From a virus, in the IMG/VR virus record IMGVR_UViG_3300025309_000006, positions 166,301 to 230,300 of that record: 64,000 nt of DNA; one strand, written 5' to 3'. Shown here in pieces: positions 1 through 8,471 of the stretch. Position numbers and translations under genes: made by a program. Each line of letters starts with the position of its first letter. Position 1 is the first letter of the stretch. The notes beneath the pieces are model-generated. The model was not told the origin of the DNA. It saw only the letters and a list, made by a program, of their open reading frames with translations, and made no database searches.

Positions 1-222
1 TTCTTTTGTAACATTTCTCCCTTCTGATTGCCAAAGACTTAATTCGCAATTATCAACCGCATATCTACTATTAAATAATTCGATTGCTTCTTCTTTAGAT
101 TCTGCGAATATTGGAGTAACCCATCTATATGAATGATCTTTTTCTTTGAATCTATATTTAAAGAAATATAATTTATACAGGTCATATGTAAACTTAACTG
201 CAATAGTATAGACTTTTCCCAT
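1..222 (-). CDS. Hypothetical protein, C-terminus cut by window edge
   Basis: The frame opens at an ATG at 222 behind AGGTGAATT and stays open for 74 codons to the left edge, so the C-terminus is missing. It is rich in aromatic and charged residues (begins MGKVYTIAVKFTYDLY) and contains a stretch like a short phage accessory domain (PIFAESKEEAIELFNSRY). No family recognised. Confidence 0.75.
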   Translation of the reverse strand, partial: MGKVYTIAVKFTYDLYKLYFFKYRFKEKDHSYRWVTPIFAESKEEAIELFNSRYAVDNCELSLWQSEGRNVTKE

Positions 223-263
223 AATTCACCTCCAATATAGAATAAAACTAAACTTTGAACTAA

Positions 264-482
264 TTAATATTCATCATCACTTTCTTCTGGTTCTTCTAAT
301 TCCATTCCAATAATATTTCCGATAGAATATAACGCCCATGCCTCTCCATTGCTACAACCATCATTAAATACATCATTGCTGTTTCCTTCTGATCTAAGTT
401 CTGTGTAACCACAACAATATGCTTTATAATGTCCATTTATGTATTCTTTAATTTCTTCAAGTATTTCTAAACTATCATTCAT
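264..482 (-). CDS. Small acidic hypothetical protein
   Basis: A 72-residue acidic protein with an AGGAGG site just before the ATG. It has a Cys-Cys pair near residue 23 and an acidic tail (EEPEESDDEY). No domain recognised. It lies in the run of small, closely spaced early-type genes. Confidence 0.8.
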   Translation of the reverse strand: MNDSLEILEEIKEYINGHYKAYCCGYTELRSEGNSNDVFNDGCSNGEAWALYSIGNIIGMELEEPEESDDEY

Positions 483-512
483 GAATTAATGCCTCCTATT
501 TATTTCATACTT

Positions 513-1076
513 CTACTTACTAAACTCAATGAAATTTCTCCAAAACAACAACTCACTACTACTTCGATAAGCAACTCTTTCCAAACTATCAGCACACCAT
601 TTACGATATTTTTCTTCACTTTTAAATCTTGAATCAATTCTTTTCTTTGCCCTTCGAACCAATGAAACGCCTTTCATATCAGATATCTTTTGTGAATACT
701 TCTTTAACTCAAAATTATCAAGATCAATTTCAATCAATCCAATATCTTTTGGAATTAAATCAATAGGAATAGTGTTAACTGGACTTATGATATATGTATA
801 GGCACTTGCACAGCAAAACCCATTTTTAAAATCACTCAGACTTGCTTTTGCTTCAATTCCTTTAACATCGTAATGAAATTTTCTTGGTGCTACTCTAACC
901 TTTTTGATACCTACACAATCAATGATTTCTTTTCTCTTTTTGCCAATATCTAAGTCCCACATGCCACCTACTTCAGTAGCAAGCATTTTGTAACCCCATC
1001 CAAATAATATGTATTTAGATATTTCCTTTAATAGAAAGTGCGTTTCTGTTTCATTCTTTGGTCTATCGAAACTCAA
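513..1076 (-). CDS. Putative nuclease-fold hypothetical protein
   Basis: 187 residues. The middle (around residues 65-115) reads D-V-K-G-I-E-A-K-A-S followed by a hydrophobic strand ending in P-K-D-I-G-L-I-E-I-D. That arrangement resembles the core of restriction-nuclease-like (MmcB-type) proteins, where an E-x-K pair is catalytic. The match is by eye and the metal-binding Asp is not certain. The C-terminal third is basic and Arg-rich (ERVAYRSSSELLFWRNF). Confidence 0.55.
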   Translation of the reverse strand: MSFDRPKNETETHFLLKEISKYILFGWGYKMLATEVGGMWDLDIGKKRKEIIDCVGIKKVRVAPRKFHYDVKGIEAKASLSDFKNGFCCASAYTYIISPVNTIPIDLIPKDIGLIEIDLDNFELKKYSQKISDMKGVSLVRRAKKRIDSRFKSEEKYRKWCADSLERVAYRSSSELLFWRNFIEFSK

Positions 1077-1190
1077 TTAATTATTATCACCTCGAATCAT
1101 TATTTATTTATTTCACATAATCTAACCACATACTAAGTATAACATTTTCACAACCATATGTCAAACATTTTATTTTAGTATTTAATAAAA

Positions 1191-1346
1191 TTATCCATCT
1201 TTATACCAATCACTAATTCCATCTTCCTGTGTTTCACATTTGCCATTTTCATCGAGTGCAATAAGTTTTCTACTTTCTAAAGCAATTGTACAAGAATCCT
1301 CCCAATTATATTTACAATCTGAGTTTTTACAATTGATTAATGTCAT
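1191..1346 (-). CDS. Small DUF1540-like cysteine protein
   Basis: 51 residues from ATG at 1346, with GGAGGT eight bases upstream. It begins MTLINCKNSDCKYN and has four Cys (C6, C11, C19, C37); the first three follow the C-x4-C-x7-C pattern of DUF1540-type small metal-binding proteins. Such proteins are common in Bacillota; their function is unknown. Confidence 0.65.
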   Translation of the reverse strand: MTLINCKNSDCKYNWEDSCTIALESRKLIALDENGKCETQEDGISDWYKDG

Positions 1347-1376
1347 TTTATAATTTACCTCCTTTCTAATTATTTA

Positions 1377-1844
1377 TTAAGTATCCTTTATTTTTTGATT
1401 CCACAAACGAACATCTTTATTCAATTCATATATTGCACTATATAACAAATCACATTCATCGATATATTCACTATCATTGATTTCAGATATTGCTAATTCA
1501 ATAAATTTAATTGAGTTTAAAATTCTTTGTCTTTGAAGATAGCAACTGTCTAAATTCATGTCTACTTCTTTTACACCATTACATTTATTATCAATAATCT
1601 CAACTGTCATTTCTTTTCTTGTTTCAAATTGTGTATTTTCTTTCATGAATATTTCTGCATCTTTCTGATCAAATGTGCTTGTATCTAATTCAAGACAATC
1701 ATCATCATATTCGCAAGTGTATTGAGATGAATTTATCTTTTTCCAAGTTTCAGTAGTCCATTGATTACCAAATCCATCTGTTTGAGATTTATTGTAAGTG
1801 AATTTTAAGATGTTTCCTTCTTCTAATAATTTAAAATAATTCAT
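1377..1844 (-). CDS. Hypothetical protein
   Basis: 155 residues, acidic, soluble, beginning MNYFKLLEEGNILKFTYNKSQ and with a predicted helical C-terminal half. No motif recognised. A good GGAGGAATT site precedes the ATG. Confidence 0.75.
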   Translation of the reverse strand: MNYFKLLEEGNILKFTYNKSQTDGFGNQWTTETWKKINSSQYTCEYDDDCLELDTSTFDQKDAEIFMKENTQFETRKEMTVEIIDNKCNGVKEVDMNLDSCYLQRQRILNSIKFIELAISEINDSEYIDECDLLYSAIYELNKDVRLWNQKIKDT

Positions 1845-1900
1845 AATTCCTCCTTTCTAAGCACATGAAAATATCCTTTTATTGGATTATTTGATTTTAG

Positions 1901-1932
1901 AAACCCTTATGTAGCAAGGGTTTCAGGGTTTA
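1901..1932. repeat. AAACCCTT hairpin repeat, copy 1
   Basis: AAACCCTT and AAGGGTTT form an 8-bp inverted repeat (1901-1908 with 1916-1923), followed by CAGGGTTT. It sits between two genes and could act as a weak terminator for the gene ending near 2002. A diverged second copy in the same orientation lies at 49957-49986. Confidence 0.5.
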
Positions 1933-2001
1933 GGATTTTAGATATTTACGTCTTTCTTGACAATTTGAGGTATTTTAGAATCAATTGAATGTTTAGATGA
2001 A

Positions 2002-2253
2002 TTATTCAAAAATTAAATCCTTAAAAATAGTTGTTTCTCCACCATCTTTAGAAATATTATTTTTCAGTTCATCTAGTGAATCACTTTTATAAAAATATCC
2101 TTGTCCGTCTAATCTTATTAAAACATAAATATGATGACCTACATTAATAAAATTAGGTAATGCAGAAACTATATACCACTGACCTGTATAATCACTATAA
2201 GCATAATTGCCAATTTGCATATCTTCAGTATTTAATTTATTAATTCCATACAT
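2002..2253 (-). CDS. Hypothetical protein
   Basis: About 83 residues. The ATG at 2253 (MYGINKLN) is preferred because the AGGAG site lies at normal spacing from it; an in-frame ATG three codons upstream would abut the site. Contains NYAYSDYTGQWYIVSALP. No family recognised. Confidence 0.7.
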   Translation of the reverse strand: MYGINKLNTEDMQIGNYAYSDYTGQWYIVSALPNFINVGHHIYVLIRLDGQGYFYKSDSLDELKNNISKDGGETTIFKDLIFE

Positions 2254-2289
2254 ATTTATCATTCTCCTTTATTATTAAATGAATCAATC

Positions 2290-2832
2290 TTATTGTAAGT
2301 TTATTTTATACGTAGTATCTATAGTTCCTTTTGGTACATAGATGTAATACTCTATTGCGCTTGGTTCTAACCAATAATTTGCTCTCTCGTCTTTATATTT
2401 CTCTTGTTTGCATATAATTGATGGCGACTTTTCATTCGTCTCAACTACATATGTTTTATCCGATACCACTTTACCCATCATTTTACCTTTATCAGTTTCA
2501 TACATGTAAAAGTAATACATTTGTTGTTCAATATATCCGCTACTTATAAATATCGATCCAGAAAACGATCCACTAATATTTGAATTATCTTTAAGTGCAA
2601 TTATTTTTGATTCACTTAATATAATATATTCTTTTGGGGTTTTAGATAATTCATCTGCATGTTTTATTAGATATATAGATGGAACGATAAATATAGCAGA
2701 AATTATTAAACCAATAAGTAATGTTTTAACACTCTCAAGAAATCCATCGTCTATCCAAGTAAATATAAAGAATATTAATGTTGTTGCTATTGCTATCATT
2801 CCAAACAATAATAACCCACCTATTATTGCCAT
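2290..2832 (-). CDS. Membrane protein with two N-terminal TM segments
   Basis: 180 residues. Two hydrophobic helices fill residues 1-26 and 34-56, followed by a soluble region of beta character ending in W-L-E-P-S-A-I-E-Y-Y-I-Y-V-P-K. Probably anchored in the membrane with the C-terminal domain on one side. No family recognised. Confidence 0.75.
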   Translation of the reverse strand: MAIIGGLLLFGMIAIATTLIFFIFTWIDDGFLESVKTLLIGLIISAIFIVPSIYLIKHADELSKTPKEYIILSESKIIALKDNSNISGSFSGSIFISSGYIEQQMYYFYMYETDKGKMMGKVVSDKTYVVETNEKSPSIICKQEKYKDERANYWLEPSAIEYYIYVPKGTIDTTYKINLQ

Positions 2833-2885
2833 TTAGTTTACCTCCTATTATTTCTTCTGCTCATATAAAACGGACATTTCGTTTA

Positions 2886-3290
2886 CTAATCAATCTTATC
2901 CACAGTAATTGGAATCCACATCTTAGGATTATAATTCAATGTGTATTTATATTTATCAACATTTTTACTTCTTAATTGTTCAACAACATAGGTTACATTG
3001 TCTGATAAACCAATAAAGTGTTTTTGATAACCACCATTCTCATCTTCTACTGTTACTTCAAGTTGATTATCTTCTCTATCAGCATTAATTGATATTCTTC
3101 CTGTCATCTGAAATAATACATCACCTGTGATACAATCAATTACCGTAAGTTGACGTACAACATTAAAATTATCAGCTTCTAATGATAAATTGTAAGATAC
3201 TTTTTCTGCTTGGGTTTGACCACAACCAGTAAGTGTAACTGATAACAAAACTGTACATAATGCAGTTGCAAATATTTTTTTATTTTTCAT
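2886..3290 (-). CDS. Beta-sandwich lipoprotein
   Basis: 134 residues. The N-terminus is a lipoprotein signal (MKNKKIFATALCTVLLSVTLTGC) with lipobox LTGC at residues 20-23. The mature part includes QLTVIDCITGDVLFQMTG and ends in NPKMWIPITVDKID. This pattern matches small surface lipoproteins annotated as beta-sandwich lipoproteins in Bacillota phages. Those are suspected superinfection-exclusion or surface factors; that role is inference here. Confidence 0.7.
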   Translation of the reverse strand: MKNKKIFATALCTVLLSVTLTGCGQTQAEKVSYNLSLEADNFNVVRQLTVIDCITGDVLFQMTGRISINADREDNQLEVTVEDENGGYQKHFIGLSDNVTYVVEQLRSKNVDKYKYTLNYNPKMWIPITVDKID

Positions 3291-3316
3291 TTTATATTAC
3301 TCCTTCTTTTAATTTC

Positions 3317-3493
3317 TTATTTTACTTCCGCAACATAATTAATTTGCTCAATTTCTAAATTACCATCGTAATAATCAGTAGCATTATCTAATACCATTTC
3401 TTTTGCCTTTTGAATGGCAGTTACTTCATCAAATGCTTCAACCACTAAACTAGCACAATAACCAACTGCCATTTCGACTACAAACTTTTTCAT
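3317..3493 (-). CDS. Small hypothetical protein
   Basis: 58 residues from ATG at 3493 with an AAAGGAG site upstream. Sequence begins MKKFVVEMAVGYCASLVVEAFDEV and contains AIQKAKEMVLDNA. This looks like a short alpha/beta accessory domain in which a strand carries an environmental or ion-stress repeat-type fold, but no family is assigned. Confidence 0.7.
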   Translation of the reverse strand: MKKFVVEMAVGYCASLVVEAFDEVTAIQKAKEMVLDNATDYYDGNLEIEQINYVAEVK

Positions 3494-3521
3494 TTAATTT
3501 AACTCCTTTCCTTTTTTTTAT

Positions 3522-3818
3522 TTATGGCACTAATTCAATATGGTCAATCTTCGAATTGAAAAATCCTACAGTATTTACCTTTACTCTGTCTCCATCTTTA
3601 GGATTAAGTTTGACTATCTCTTCAATTCCTTTTTCTGTAAAGTCATAGTCTCTGAGCAACCAACTATAATTAGCATATTGATTAGCTATACCTTCTGTAA
3701 ATACGACCTTAACTCCATCATATTTATTTACTCTAGTTACATTTGTACCCTTACCACCACAACCAGTTAAACCAATTGATAAAATAATTGGCAATATTAT
3801 ATAGGTAAATTTTCTCAT
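3522..3818 (-). CDS. Small lipoprotein
   Basis: 98 residues from ATG at 3818 (MRKFTYIILPIILSIGLTGC). The lipobox LTGC is at residues 17-20. The GGTGG site fits this ATG better than in-frame codons upstream. The mature part is short and mostly beta. Second lipoprotein gene within 1 kb. No family recognised. Confidence 0.7.
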   Translation of the reverse strand: MRKFTYIILPIILSIGLTGCGGKGTNVTRVNKYDGVKVVFTEGIANQYANYSWLLRDYDFTEKGIEEIVKLNPKDGDRVKVNTVGFFNSKIDHIELVP

Positions 3819-3870
3819 ATTAAAACCACCCACATCTTTCCACACCAATTCTTAATTTTGACGGATATTA

Positions 3871-4071
3871 TCATAAAATAATCTCTCTAAATACAATTTT
3901 AAATTTATCTTCATCTAAAATAATCAATGGTTCATTTAAATAATTAATTTCCTTAATTTTGAAGTTATCGCCCTTAAAATATATCATATGATCAACTTCA
4001 ATGCTTTTCCCTATGTCTAGAATATCAAAGTACAATCCTTCTTCATTCTTGGTTCTAATTAGAGTATTCAT
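3871..4071 (-). CDS. Small hypothetical protein
   Basis: 66 residues, hydrophilic, with MIYFKGDNFKIKEINYLNEPLIILDEDKFKIVF. AAAGGAATTG precedes the ATG. Not recognised. Confidence 0.7.
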   Translation of the reverse strand: MNTLIRTKNEEGLYFDILDIGKSIEVDHMIYFKGDNFKIKEINYLNEPLIILDEDKFKIVFREIIL

Positions 4072-4108
4072 TTTTAATCAATTCCTTTCTAATCTCTAGA
4101 AAAATCAT

Positions 4109-4261
4109 TTATTTGTCTAGAATAGTTATCGTTGGCAAAGGATTTATTATTTTATCTAATAATTCTTTCCTTATTGTTTTAGTAATTTTCTCTAAAATAT
4201 CAGGGATATATTCTGCATCAGATTCAAAAGTTAATTTATACTCAAATTTACTCATACTCAT
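4109..4261 (-). CDS. Small hypothetical protein
   Basis: 50 residues from ATG at 4261 behind GGGAGGTGA. Begins MSMSKFEYKLTFESDAEYIP. The ribosome binding site overlaps the stop of the preceding small ORF, so translation is probably coupled. Not recognised. Confidence 0.7.
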   Translation of the reverse strand: MSMSKFEYKLTFESDAEYIPDILEKITKTIRKELLDKIINPLPTITILDK

Positions 4262-4268
4262 ATATCAT

Positions 4269-4430
4269 TCACCTCCCTATATATTTTCTTCTTCTCTTTT
4301 TTGCTTTATATACGCTACCAATTATGTATCCTAATATATCCTGTTCTTTTGCTTTAGTTTTTCTCGCTACTTCTTTATCTGCTTCATTCTTAAGATATAC
4401 AATGATCTTTTCAGCTATTAGCCACCTCAA
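4269..4430 (-). CDS. Small basic ORF with uncertain start
   Basis: A frame of about 53 codons (ends KAKKRRRKYIGR) fills an otherwise empty gap and its stop overlaps the GGGAGGTGA site of the next gene, as in the surrounding operon. No ATG opens it. Candidates are TTG at 4430, or a non-standard start behind GAGGTGG within the end of the preceding gene. The composition looks protein-like; the start is unresolved. Confidence 0.4.
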   Translation of the reverse strand: MRWLIAEKIIVYLKNEADKEVARKTKAKEQDILGYIIGSVYKAKKRRRKYIGR

Positions 4431-4950
4431 TATAATAAATACTATTCTTAGTATAAATTATATATTCTGAACCAATAATATCTATATTAGTCACTCTGGA
4501 TGTAGTAATTGGCCCTTTACCAGTTAACATAACTATACTTCTACCAATTAATATATCTTCGCCAAACTTAACTGATAAATTGATAAAATTACTATGTTTA
4601 TCATTTCCTAATGAATCAGTAACTTTAGTGATAACACCTTTGATTGTCAAAACTTTCCCATTGATAATATTGCCTTCATCATCTACATAAATTTTATATA
4701 AAGGATTACCATTAATACCGTACCAGCTACCATTAATATTTTCACGTTCTTTAGGGGTTAATGGTCTGCAATCTGATTTCTTAAATTTAACATCAATAAA
4801 TCCATAACCTTCTTCAAAGTTTCCGATGTAATATGTATCATCTTCAGAATGGATTCTAATCTTATCATCAATATTGCGACCAATATTACCTAATTTATGT
4901 ATCGCAGGACTATTTGTTTTAAGCATCATAATTTTGTTCATATTATTCAA
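4411..4950 (-). CDS. Hypothetical protein
   Basis: 179 residues starting at TTG (4950) or the ATG three codons on; GGAGG lies ten bases before the TTG. Mostly beta-rich, with SGNSWY-like segment NGSWYGINGNPLYKIYVDDEG and a hydrophobic C-terminal strand. No family recognised. Confidence 0.7.
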   Translation of the reverse strand: MNNMNKIMMLKTNSPAIHKLGNIGRNIDDKIRIHSEDDTYYIGNFEEGYGFIDVKFKKSDCRPLTPKERENINGSWYGINGNPLYKIYVDDEGNIINGKVLTIKGVITKVTDSLGNDKHSNFINLSVKFGEDILIGRSIVMLTGKGPITTSRVTNIDIIGSEYIIYTKNSIYYIEVANS

Positions 4951-4990
4951 TTGTTTACTTCCTCCCTTTATTATATATTTATTTTAGTAT

Positions 4991-5308
4991 TTAGTCAAAT
5001 TTAAATTCTTTTGCATTGTTGTCAATTCCTAATTGCTCATTTAATTTCTCATATTTCTTCATATCCTTAGTAAACCAAGAGGTATCTGTTCCTATGTAGT
5101 TTTTAATCCATAAAACACAATTTTCTCCTACTAGAAATGTTAGACACCCGTATAAACATAATTCTTGTGAACCAAGTTTTACTTTCTTTGATAAGTGATA
5201 ATTACGAGTTAATTTCTTCTGAACCATCTCATATGTAAGATATTTATTTCCTTTTACTTTGTTGGTGTAAGTGTCATATACGTGATCGTGTAGATTTAAT
5301 ATTTCCAT
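4991..5308 (-). CDS. Hypothetical protein
   Basis: 105 residues. The ATG at 5308 (MEILNLHDHVYDTY) is at correct spacing from GGAGGAG, whereas an in-frame GTG three codons upstream touches the site. Contains a hydrophobic strand around CLYGCLTFLVGENCVLWI. Not recognised. Confidence 0.7.
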   Translation of the reverse strand: MEILNLHDHVYDTYTNKVKGNKYLTYEMVQKKLTRNYHLSKKVKLGSQELCLYGCLTFLVGENCVLWIKNYIGTDTSWFTKDMKKYEKLNEQLGIDNNAKEFKFD

Positions 5309-5329
5309 TACAAGCACTCCTCCTTTTAA

Positions 5330-5620
5330 TTAACATGGATACCCTTCATGTAAATTATCATTTTTGTCCGTATAAAAGAATCCATTAAATACATTACTCT
5401 CACAAACAATTTCTTCCGAAGATTTATAATCAATATTATTCTTATTCGCATACCCTAACGATTCTTCTAACTCTTCAAATCCTTCACGATTAGGACAGTA
5501 ATAAATATCACCTGTTCTTTCGATCCAACTTCTTGGATGAATCCAATAATGCTCTGAGTATCTAGTTTTCCCATATGTATCACTTTGTATTAATTCTGAT
5601 CCACAGTATGGACATTCCAT
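5330..5620 (-). CDS. Zinc-ribbon protein
   Basis: 96 residues. Opens with a metal-binding knuckle MECPYCGSELIQSD (C3, C6) and has a further Cys at YYCPN, so a rubredoxin-like ribbon is likely though the fourth ligand is unclear. Several such small ribbon proteins occur in the window. Function unknown. Confidence 0.7.
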   Translation of the reverse strand: MECPYCGSELIQSDTYGKTRYSEHYWIHPRSWIERTGDIYYCPNREGFEELEESLGYANKNNIDYKSSEEIVCESNVFNGFFYTDKNDNLHEGYPC

Positions 5621-5636
5621 TTAATTATCACTCTCC

Positions 5637-5972
5637 CTACCCTACTAATCTCTCATTAATTCTCTGAATATCTTCGATAATTCTCACATTTAGATACTTC
5701 TTATGAATGTTAAACTCCGATGAACAAGATGTGTATTCTAAATCTTCTTCTGCTATTAAATAACCACTTTCATCTAACATTAATCCACCAATTAAACATA
5801 ATCCTTTATCGCCAACCGTAGATCCTCTAAGGTATAATGTATCACCTAATTTTTCTTCTCCAACAATGATAATGTCACAATTTAATTCTTTTTGCATATA
5901 ATCTTTCTTTGACCATTGCTGATATGTTTTACTATCTTTCTTTAGTTTGAAAAGATTAAATTCAATATTCAT
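5637..5972 (-). CDS. Hypothetical protein
   Basis: 111 residues, soluble, with a segment YLRGSTVGDKGLCLIGGLMLDESGYLIAEEDLEY. Its ATG overlaps the stop of the gene at 5969-6307 by four bases (ATGA), so the two are translationally coupled. Not recognised. Confidence 0.75.
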   Translation of the reverse strand: MNIEFNLFKLKKDSKTYQQWSKKDYMQKELNCDIIIVGEEKLGDTLYLRGSTVGDKGLCLIGGLMLDESGYLIAEEDLEYTSCSSEFNIHKKYLNVRIIEDIQRINERLVG

Positions 5973-6307
5973 TTAATTATTCTCTCCTTTACAAATTCGG
6001 CATTGTCTGGTAATAACACCTTAAAATCATCTGGAATTTCACCATTATGCCAAAGGTTAGTAGAAACAATTTCTCTCCCATCGAAGAATTTAATAATGCA
6101 TTTATCTCCACCAAAGCCCCTGAATGAACTTTTGCTATTTTCTTCTCCAATATGATAGTGTTTTCCGTCAATTCTTACAGTTTGTTTGTCATCTTTAATT
6201 TTCACCTTATCATTCCAAAAATCAATGTAAAAACATTTATCACCGCAAATTACTTTATGACTATAACAACTTTCTTCAATTTCTTTATCACATATTACAC
6301 AATTCAA
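5969..6307 (-). CDS. Zinc-knuckle protein
   Basis: 112 residues. The N-terminus MNCVICDKEIEESCYSHKVICGDKC has five Cys and one His in 25 residues, a treble-clef or ribbon finger. The remainder is beta-rich with repeated V-R-I-D-G and F-D-G-R elements. Coupled to the following gene by an ATGA overlap. Function unknown. Confidence 0.75.
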   Translation of the reverse strand: MNCVICDKEIEESCYSHKVICGDKCFYIDFWNDKVKIKDDKQTVRIDGKHYHIGEENSKSSFRGFGGDKCIIKFFDGREIVSTNLWHNGEIPDDFKVLLPDNAEFVKERIIK

Positions 6308-6363
6308 TATTATTTACCTCCTTAAATTTTACTTACAGGATAAAATGGAATTTTCGAGGGAAG

Positions 6364-6642
6364 TTATTTTTGTCTTTTGAGTTTAAGCATTTCTACTAAA
6401 ACAGTTTTTAATTCTCTTTCTTCTCCCATTATAGATGCTTTAATAAGACGTTTATGTAAATCTAAATTATTTAATAAAAATTCTTCATCTTCTTTAGACA
6501 CACCATCTTTAGATATTTCTGCAATCATTGTTTCCCTTAATAGTTCAAAATCTAATTTATCATCTTCATCTAGTGGAATATCTCCTACAATTTCTATTAT
6601 ACATTCATCGTATATTTTAACTAATTCGTCTTGATATTTCAT
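6364..6642 (-). CDS. Acidic helical hypothetical protein
   Basis: 92 residues, strongly acidic and predicted all-helical (contains EEFLLNNLDLHKRLIKASIMGEERELKTVLVEMLKLKRQK). Starts directly after the stop of the gene at 6643-7065. Not recognised. Confidence 0.75.
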   Translation of the reverse strand: MKYQDELVKIYDECIIEIVGDIPLDEDDKLDFELLRETMIAEISKDGVSKEDEEFLLNNLDLHKRLIKASIMGEERELKTVLVEMLKLKRQK

Positions 6643-7065
6643 TTATTTACCTCCCTTTAAACCATACAACCTATCATTCAACTCATCGCTCCACTTAATC
6701 ATAAGTTCATAATCTACTTCTTCAAAAATACTTCTTTCGTACAATGCTCTGCATAAATCTTGAACTCTTTTAAATTCATAAATGTCTTTTGGCATAACTC
6801 CTAATGGTGGTTTAGGTTTTTGAATGTGATTATATGTATCAAATCCAGTAAATTCTATACTTGTTTTTGACTCTACTTGTTGTACCATGCCATAATTATT
6901 CTTACTAACATATTTATATCCAATAGAGTCATAACTATTGTCCCAACAATTTACTTTTACTAAACTTTCTCCAGAACTCCATTCTAATCCTTGGTCATAA
7001 CAATATTTTAAAAATTCATTTGCAAGATTCTCAGTTTCACAACTTACATAAAATTCGCCATCCAT
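6643..7065 (-). CDS. Hypothetical protein with coupled upstream micro-ORF
   Basis: 140 residues, soluble, with EFYVSCETENLANEFLKYCYDQGLEWSSG near the N-terminus. It lacks a strong ribosome binding site; instead a 19-codon ORF at 7044-7103, which has an AAGGAATT site, overlaps its start. Translation is therefore probably coupled to that micro-ORF. Confidence 0.7.
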   Translation of the reverse strand: MDGEFYVSCETENLANEFLKYCYDQGLEWSSGESLVKVNCWDNSYDSIGYKYVSKNNYGMVQQVESKTSIEFTGFDTYNHIQKPKPPLGVMPKDIYEFKRVQDLCRALYERSIFEEVDYELMIKWSDELNDRLYGLKGGK

Positions 7066-7103
7066 AAATTTATCCCAGTGTTTTCAATAGTAAATATTTC
7101 CAT
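7044..7103 (-). CDS. 19-codon micro-ORF overlapping next gene
   Basis: ATG at 7103 lies seven bases after AAGGAATT; the frame (MEIFTIENTGINLWMANFM) ends 20 bases inside the next gene. It may exist only to couple translation, or may be the remnant of a frameshifted N-terminus. Confidence 0.4.
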   Translation of the reverse strand: MEIFTIENTGINLWMANFM

Positions 7104-7146
7104 ATTAATTCCTTCTTTCATTTAATTTATCGTTCGTCCCATAAAT

Positions 7147-7872
7147 CTAATTTTTCGTGCTATTCAACCAATCACAATACTTTTTGCATTCTTCTTTAAT
7201 TATAAATCCAATTTTTGTATTATACTCTTTTTCTTCATGTAATAGCTTAATATCTTCGTTAAATTCATTTACTATCTGACAAAGTTTAAATTCATTATAA
7301 CTATAATCATCTCTATAACTAGATTCTTTTGATGGGATATAAGTTTTTGATATATAAAATTTTCTTTCTGATTGATATCGACTATCTCTTTTATTAAATT
7401 TAATTAGAGATAACTCTGATGCCTCTGGGACAAATTTATGTATCAAATTGCTACAATCACAGTTTGTTTCTGTTGTTTTACCATTTGGAAAATTGGCAAC
7501 TAATTTACGTTTACCATTGCATAGAGAACACTTATCTTGACGGAACCCTTTGCTATCAGCGAACCATACTTCTGATTTTTCTATGTAATCTTTTAAAGTA
7601 TCACCTATGTTGCTTTCATAAAATTCTTTTTCGACTTCTCTTTTAAGATTATCTGTTTTATACTTTAAATCTCTTTCTTTATTGTTTATTTCTGATTCTC
7701 TTTTACTATATTCATTATTTTTCTGTTTGAGTTCAAGATTTTCTTTATTGAGTCTTTCAATTTCTTCACGAATATTTGGCAATAAATGCTCTCTACATTT
7801 ATCTCTAAATTCCTCAACTAATTGATCTACCTCACTTGGTTCATAATAATTTTCATATTCATCGTAATCCAT
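7147..7872 (-). CDS. Coiled-coil protein with internal zinc finger
   Basis: 241 residues. Residues 25-90 form a long coiled coil (EEIERLNKENLELKQKNNEY), followed by a C4 cluster C-S-L-C-N-G-K ... T-N-C-D-C (residues about 115-140) of the DnaJ central zinc-finger style. The C-terminus is helical and acidic. It could bridge partners or bind DNA; no family recognised. Confidence 0.7.
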   Translation of the reverse strand: MDYDEYENYYEPSEVDQLVEEFRDKCREHLLPNIREEIERLNKENLELKQKNNEYSKRESEINNKERDLKYKTDNLKREVEKEFYESNIGDTLKDYIEKSEVWFADSKGFRQDKCSLCNGKRKLVANFPNGKTTETNCDCSNLIHKFVPEASELSLIKFNKRDSRYQSERKFYISKTYIPSKESSYRDDYSYNEFKLCQIVNEFNEDIKLLHEEKEYNTKIGFIIKEECKKYCDWLNSTKN

Positions 7873-7919
7873 TTATTAAATCTCTCCTTCTTATTTTAAA
7901 TTCCGTTCAAATCGACTTT

Positions 7920-8126
7920 CTATTCTAAAACAAATTCATTATAATTTTTATGCCACAAAGTACATAATTCTTCACAATTATTTTTATTACAATCTTTACA
8001 AGTCATTGAACTTACTTCATCGCACTTTAACATATCGTTCATAGACGCTTGTGCAATTTCTACGGTTAATTTATACTCTTTTGCCAATTCTTTAACAATT
8101 GGATCGTTTATTGAATAACCTTTCAT
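7920..8126 (-). CDS. Small Cys-rich protein
   Basis: 68 residues from ATG at 8126 (MKGYSINDPIVKELAKEYKL), chosen because AGGAGG is nine bases upstream. C-terminal half has a C-x2-C-x4-C-x3-C cluster (CKDCNKNNCEELC), probably metal binding. Not recognised. Confidence 0.7.
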   Translation of the reverse strand: MKGYSINDPIVKELAKEYKLTVEIAQASMNDMLKCDEVSSMTCKDCNKNNCEELCTLWHKNYNEFVLE

Positions 8127-8213
8127 AACGTACATCCTCCTTCCTAAAGTCTATGAAAGAAATCTTTGTTTGGATTATTATTATTTTTACACTAACGAAC
8201 TATGCAAAATTAA

Positions 8214-8290
8214 TCATGAGGCATGGGTCTCTCACCCACACGGATAACTGTTGTAGCCTGAAAAAGTTCCAAAAAATCATCTACAACCGC
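8214..8290 (-). ncRNA. Structured RNA candidate
   Basis: In the gene-free stretch 8136-8512. On the minus strand GTTGTAG (8287-8281) pairs with CTACAAC (8256-8250) over a 24-nt loop, followed by a tight TGGGT-GAGAG-ACCCA hairpin (8238-8224). The tandem helices and the absence of an ORF suggest a small RNA or a processed leader. No Rfam family can be assigned by eye. Confidence 0.4.
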
Positions 8291-8353
8291 ATTTACACTG
8301 TTAAAATTCCAGTTATGCTTTTTTAATTATCTTTTCATTACTCACCAATCTTT

Positions 8354-8426
8354 TCACAATTAATGGATTTGAACCATCGATCTTCCCTGACTATGGGGAT
8401 GCATTTTCCGACTATGCTATACTGTG
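8354..8426 (-). tRNA. tRNA-like element, possibly degenerate
   Basis: A 73-nt cloverleaf is visible: acceptor CACAGTA/AATTGTG (one A-A mismatch), T8-A9, D-arm GCAT-AGTCGGAAA-ATGC, anticodon stem TCCCC/GGGAA with one C-A mismatch, T-arm GATGG-TTCAAAT-CCATT, discriminator A. The anticodon would be AGT (threonine family), unusual in bacteria, and position 37 is C. CCA is not encoded. The mismatches suggest a decaying phage tRNA or a tRNA mimic. Confidence 0.5.
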
Positions 8427-8435
8427 AATTTATTT

Positions 8436-8471
8436 ATTGTAACGACATCTTGCTCTGCCACCCATTACAAT
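8436..8471 (-). terminator. Inverted repeat downstream of HNH gene
   Basis: ATTGTAA and TTACAAT arms, seven bases each, separated by a GC-richer 22-nt loop, 42 bases past the HNH stop codon and just upstream of the tRNA-like element. There is no T-run, so it may be a processing site rather than a true terminator. Confidence 0.3.

Noticed and set aside
2778-2975. Plus-strand open frame of 65 codons
   Set aside because: It mirrors minus-strand lipoprotein and membrane genes, has no ribosome binding site and an Ile/Leu/Ser-rich antisense composition. The same holds for the other plus-strand frames.
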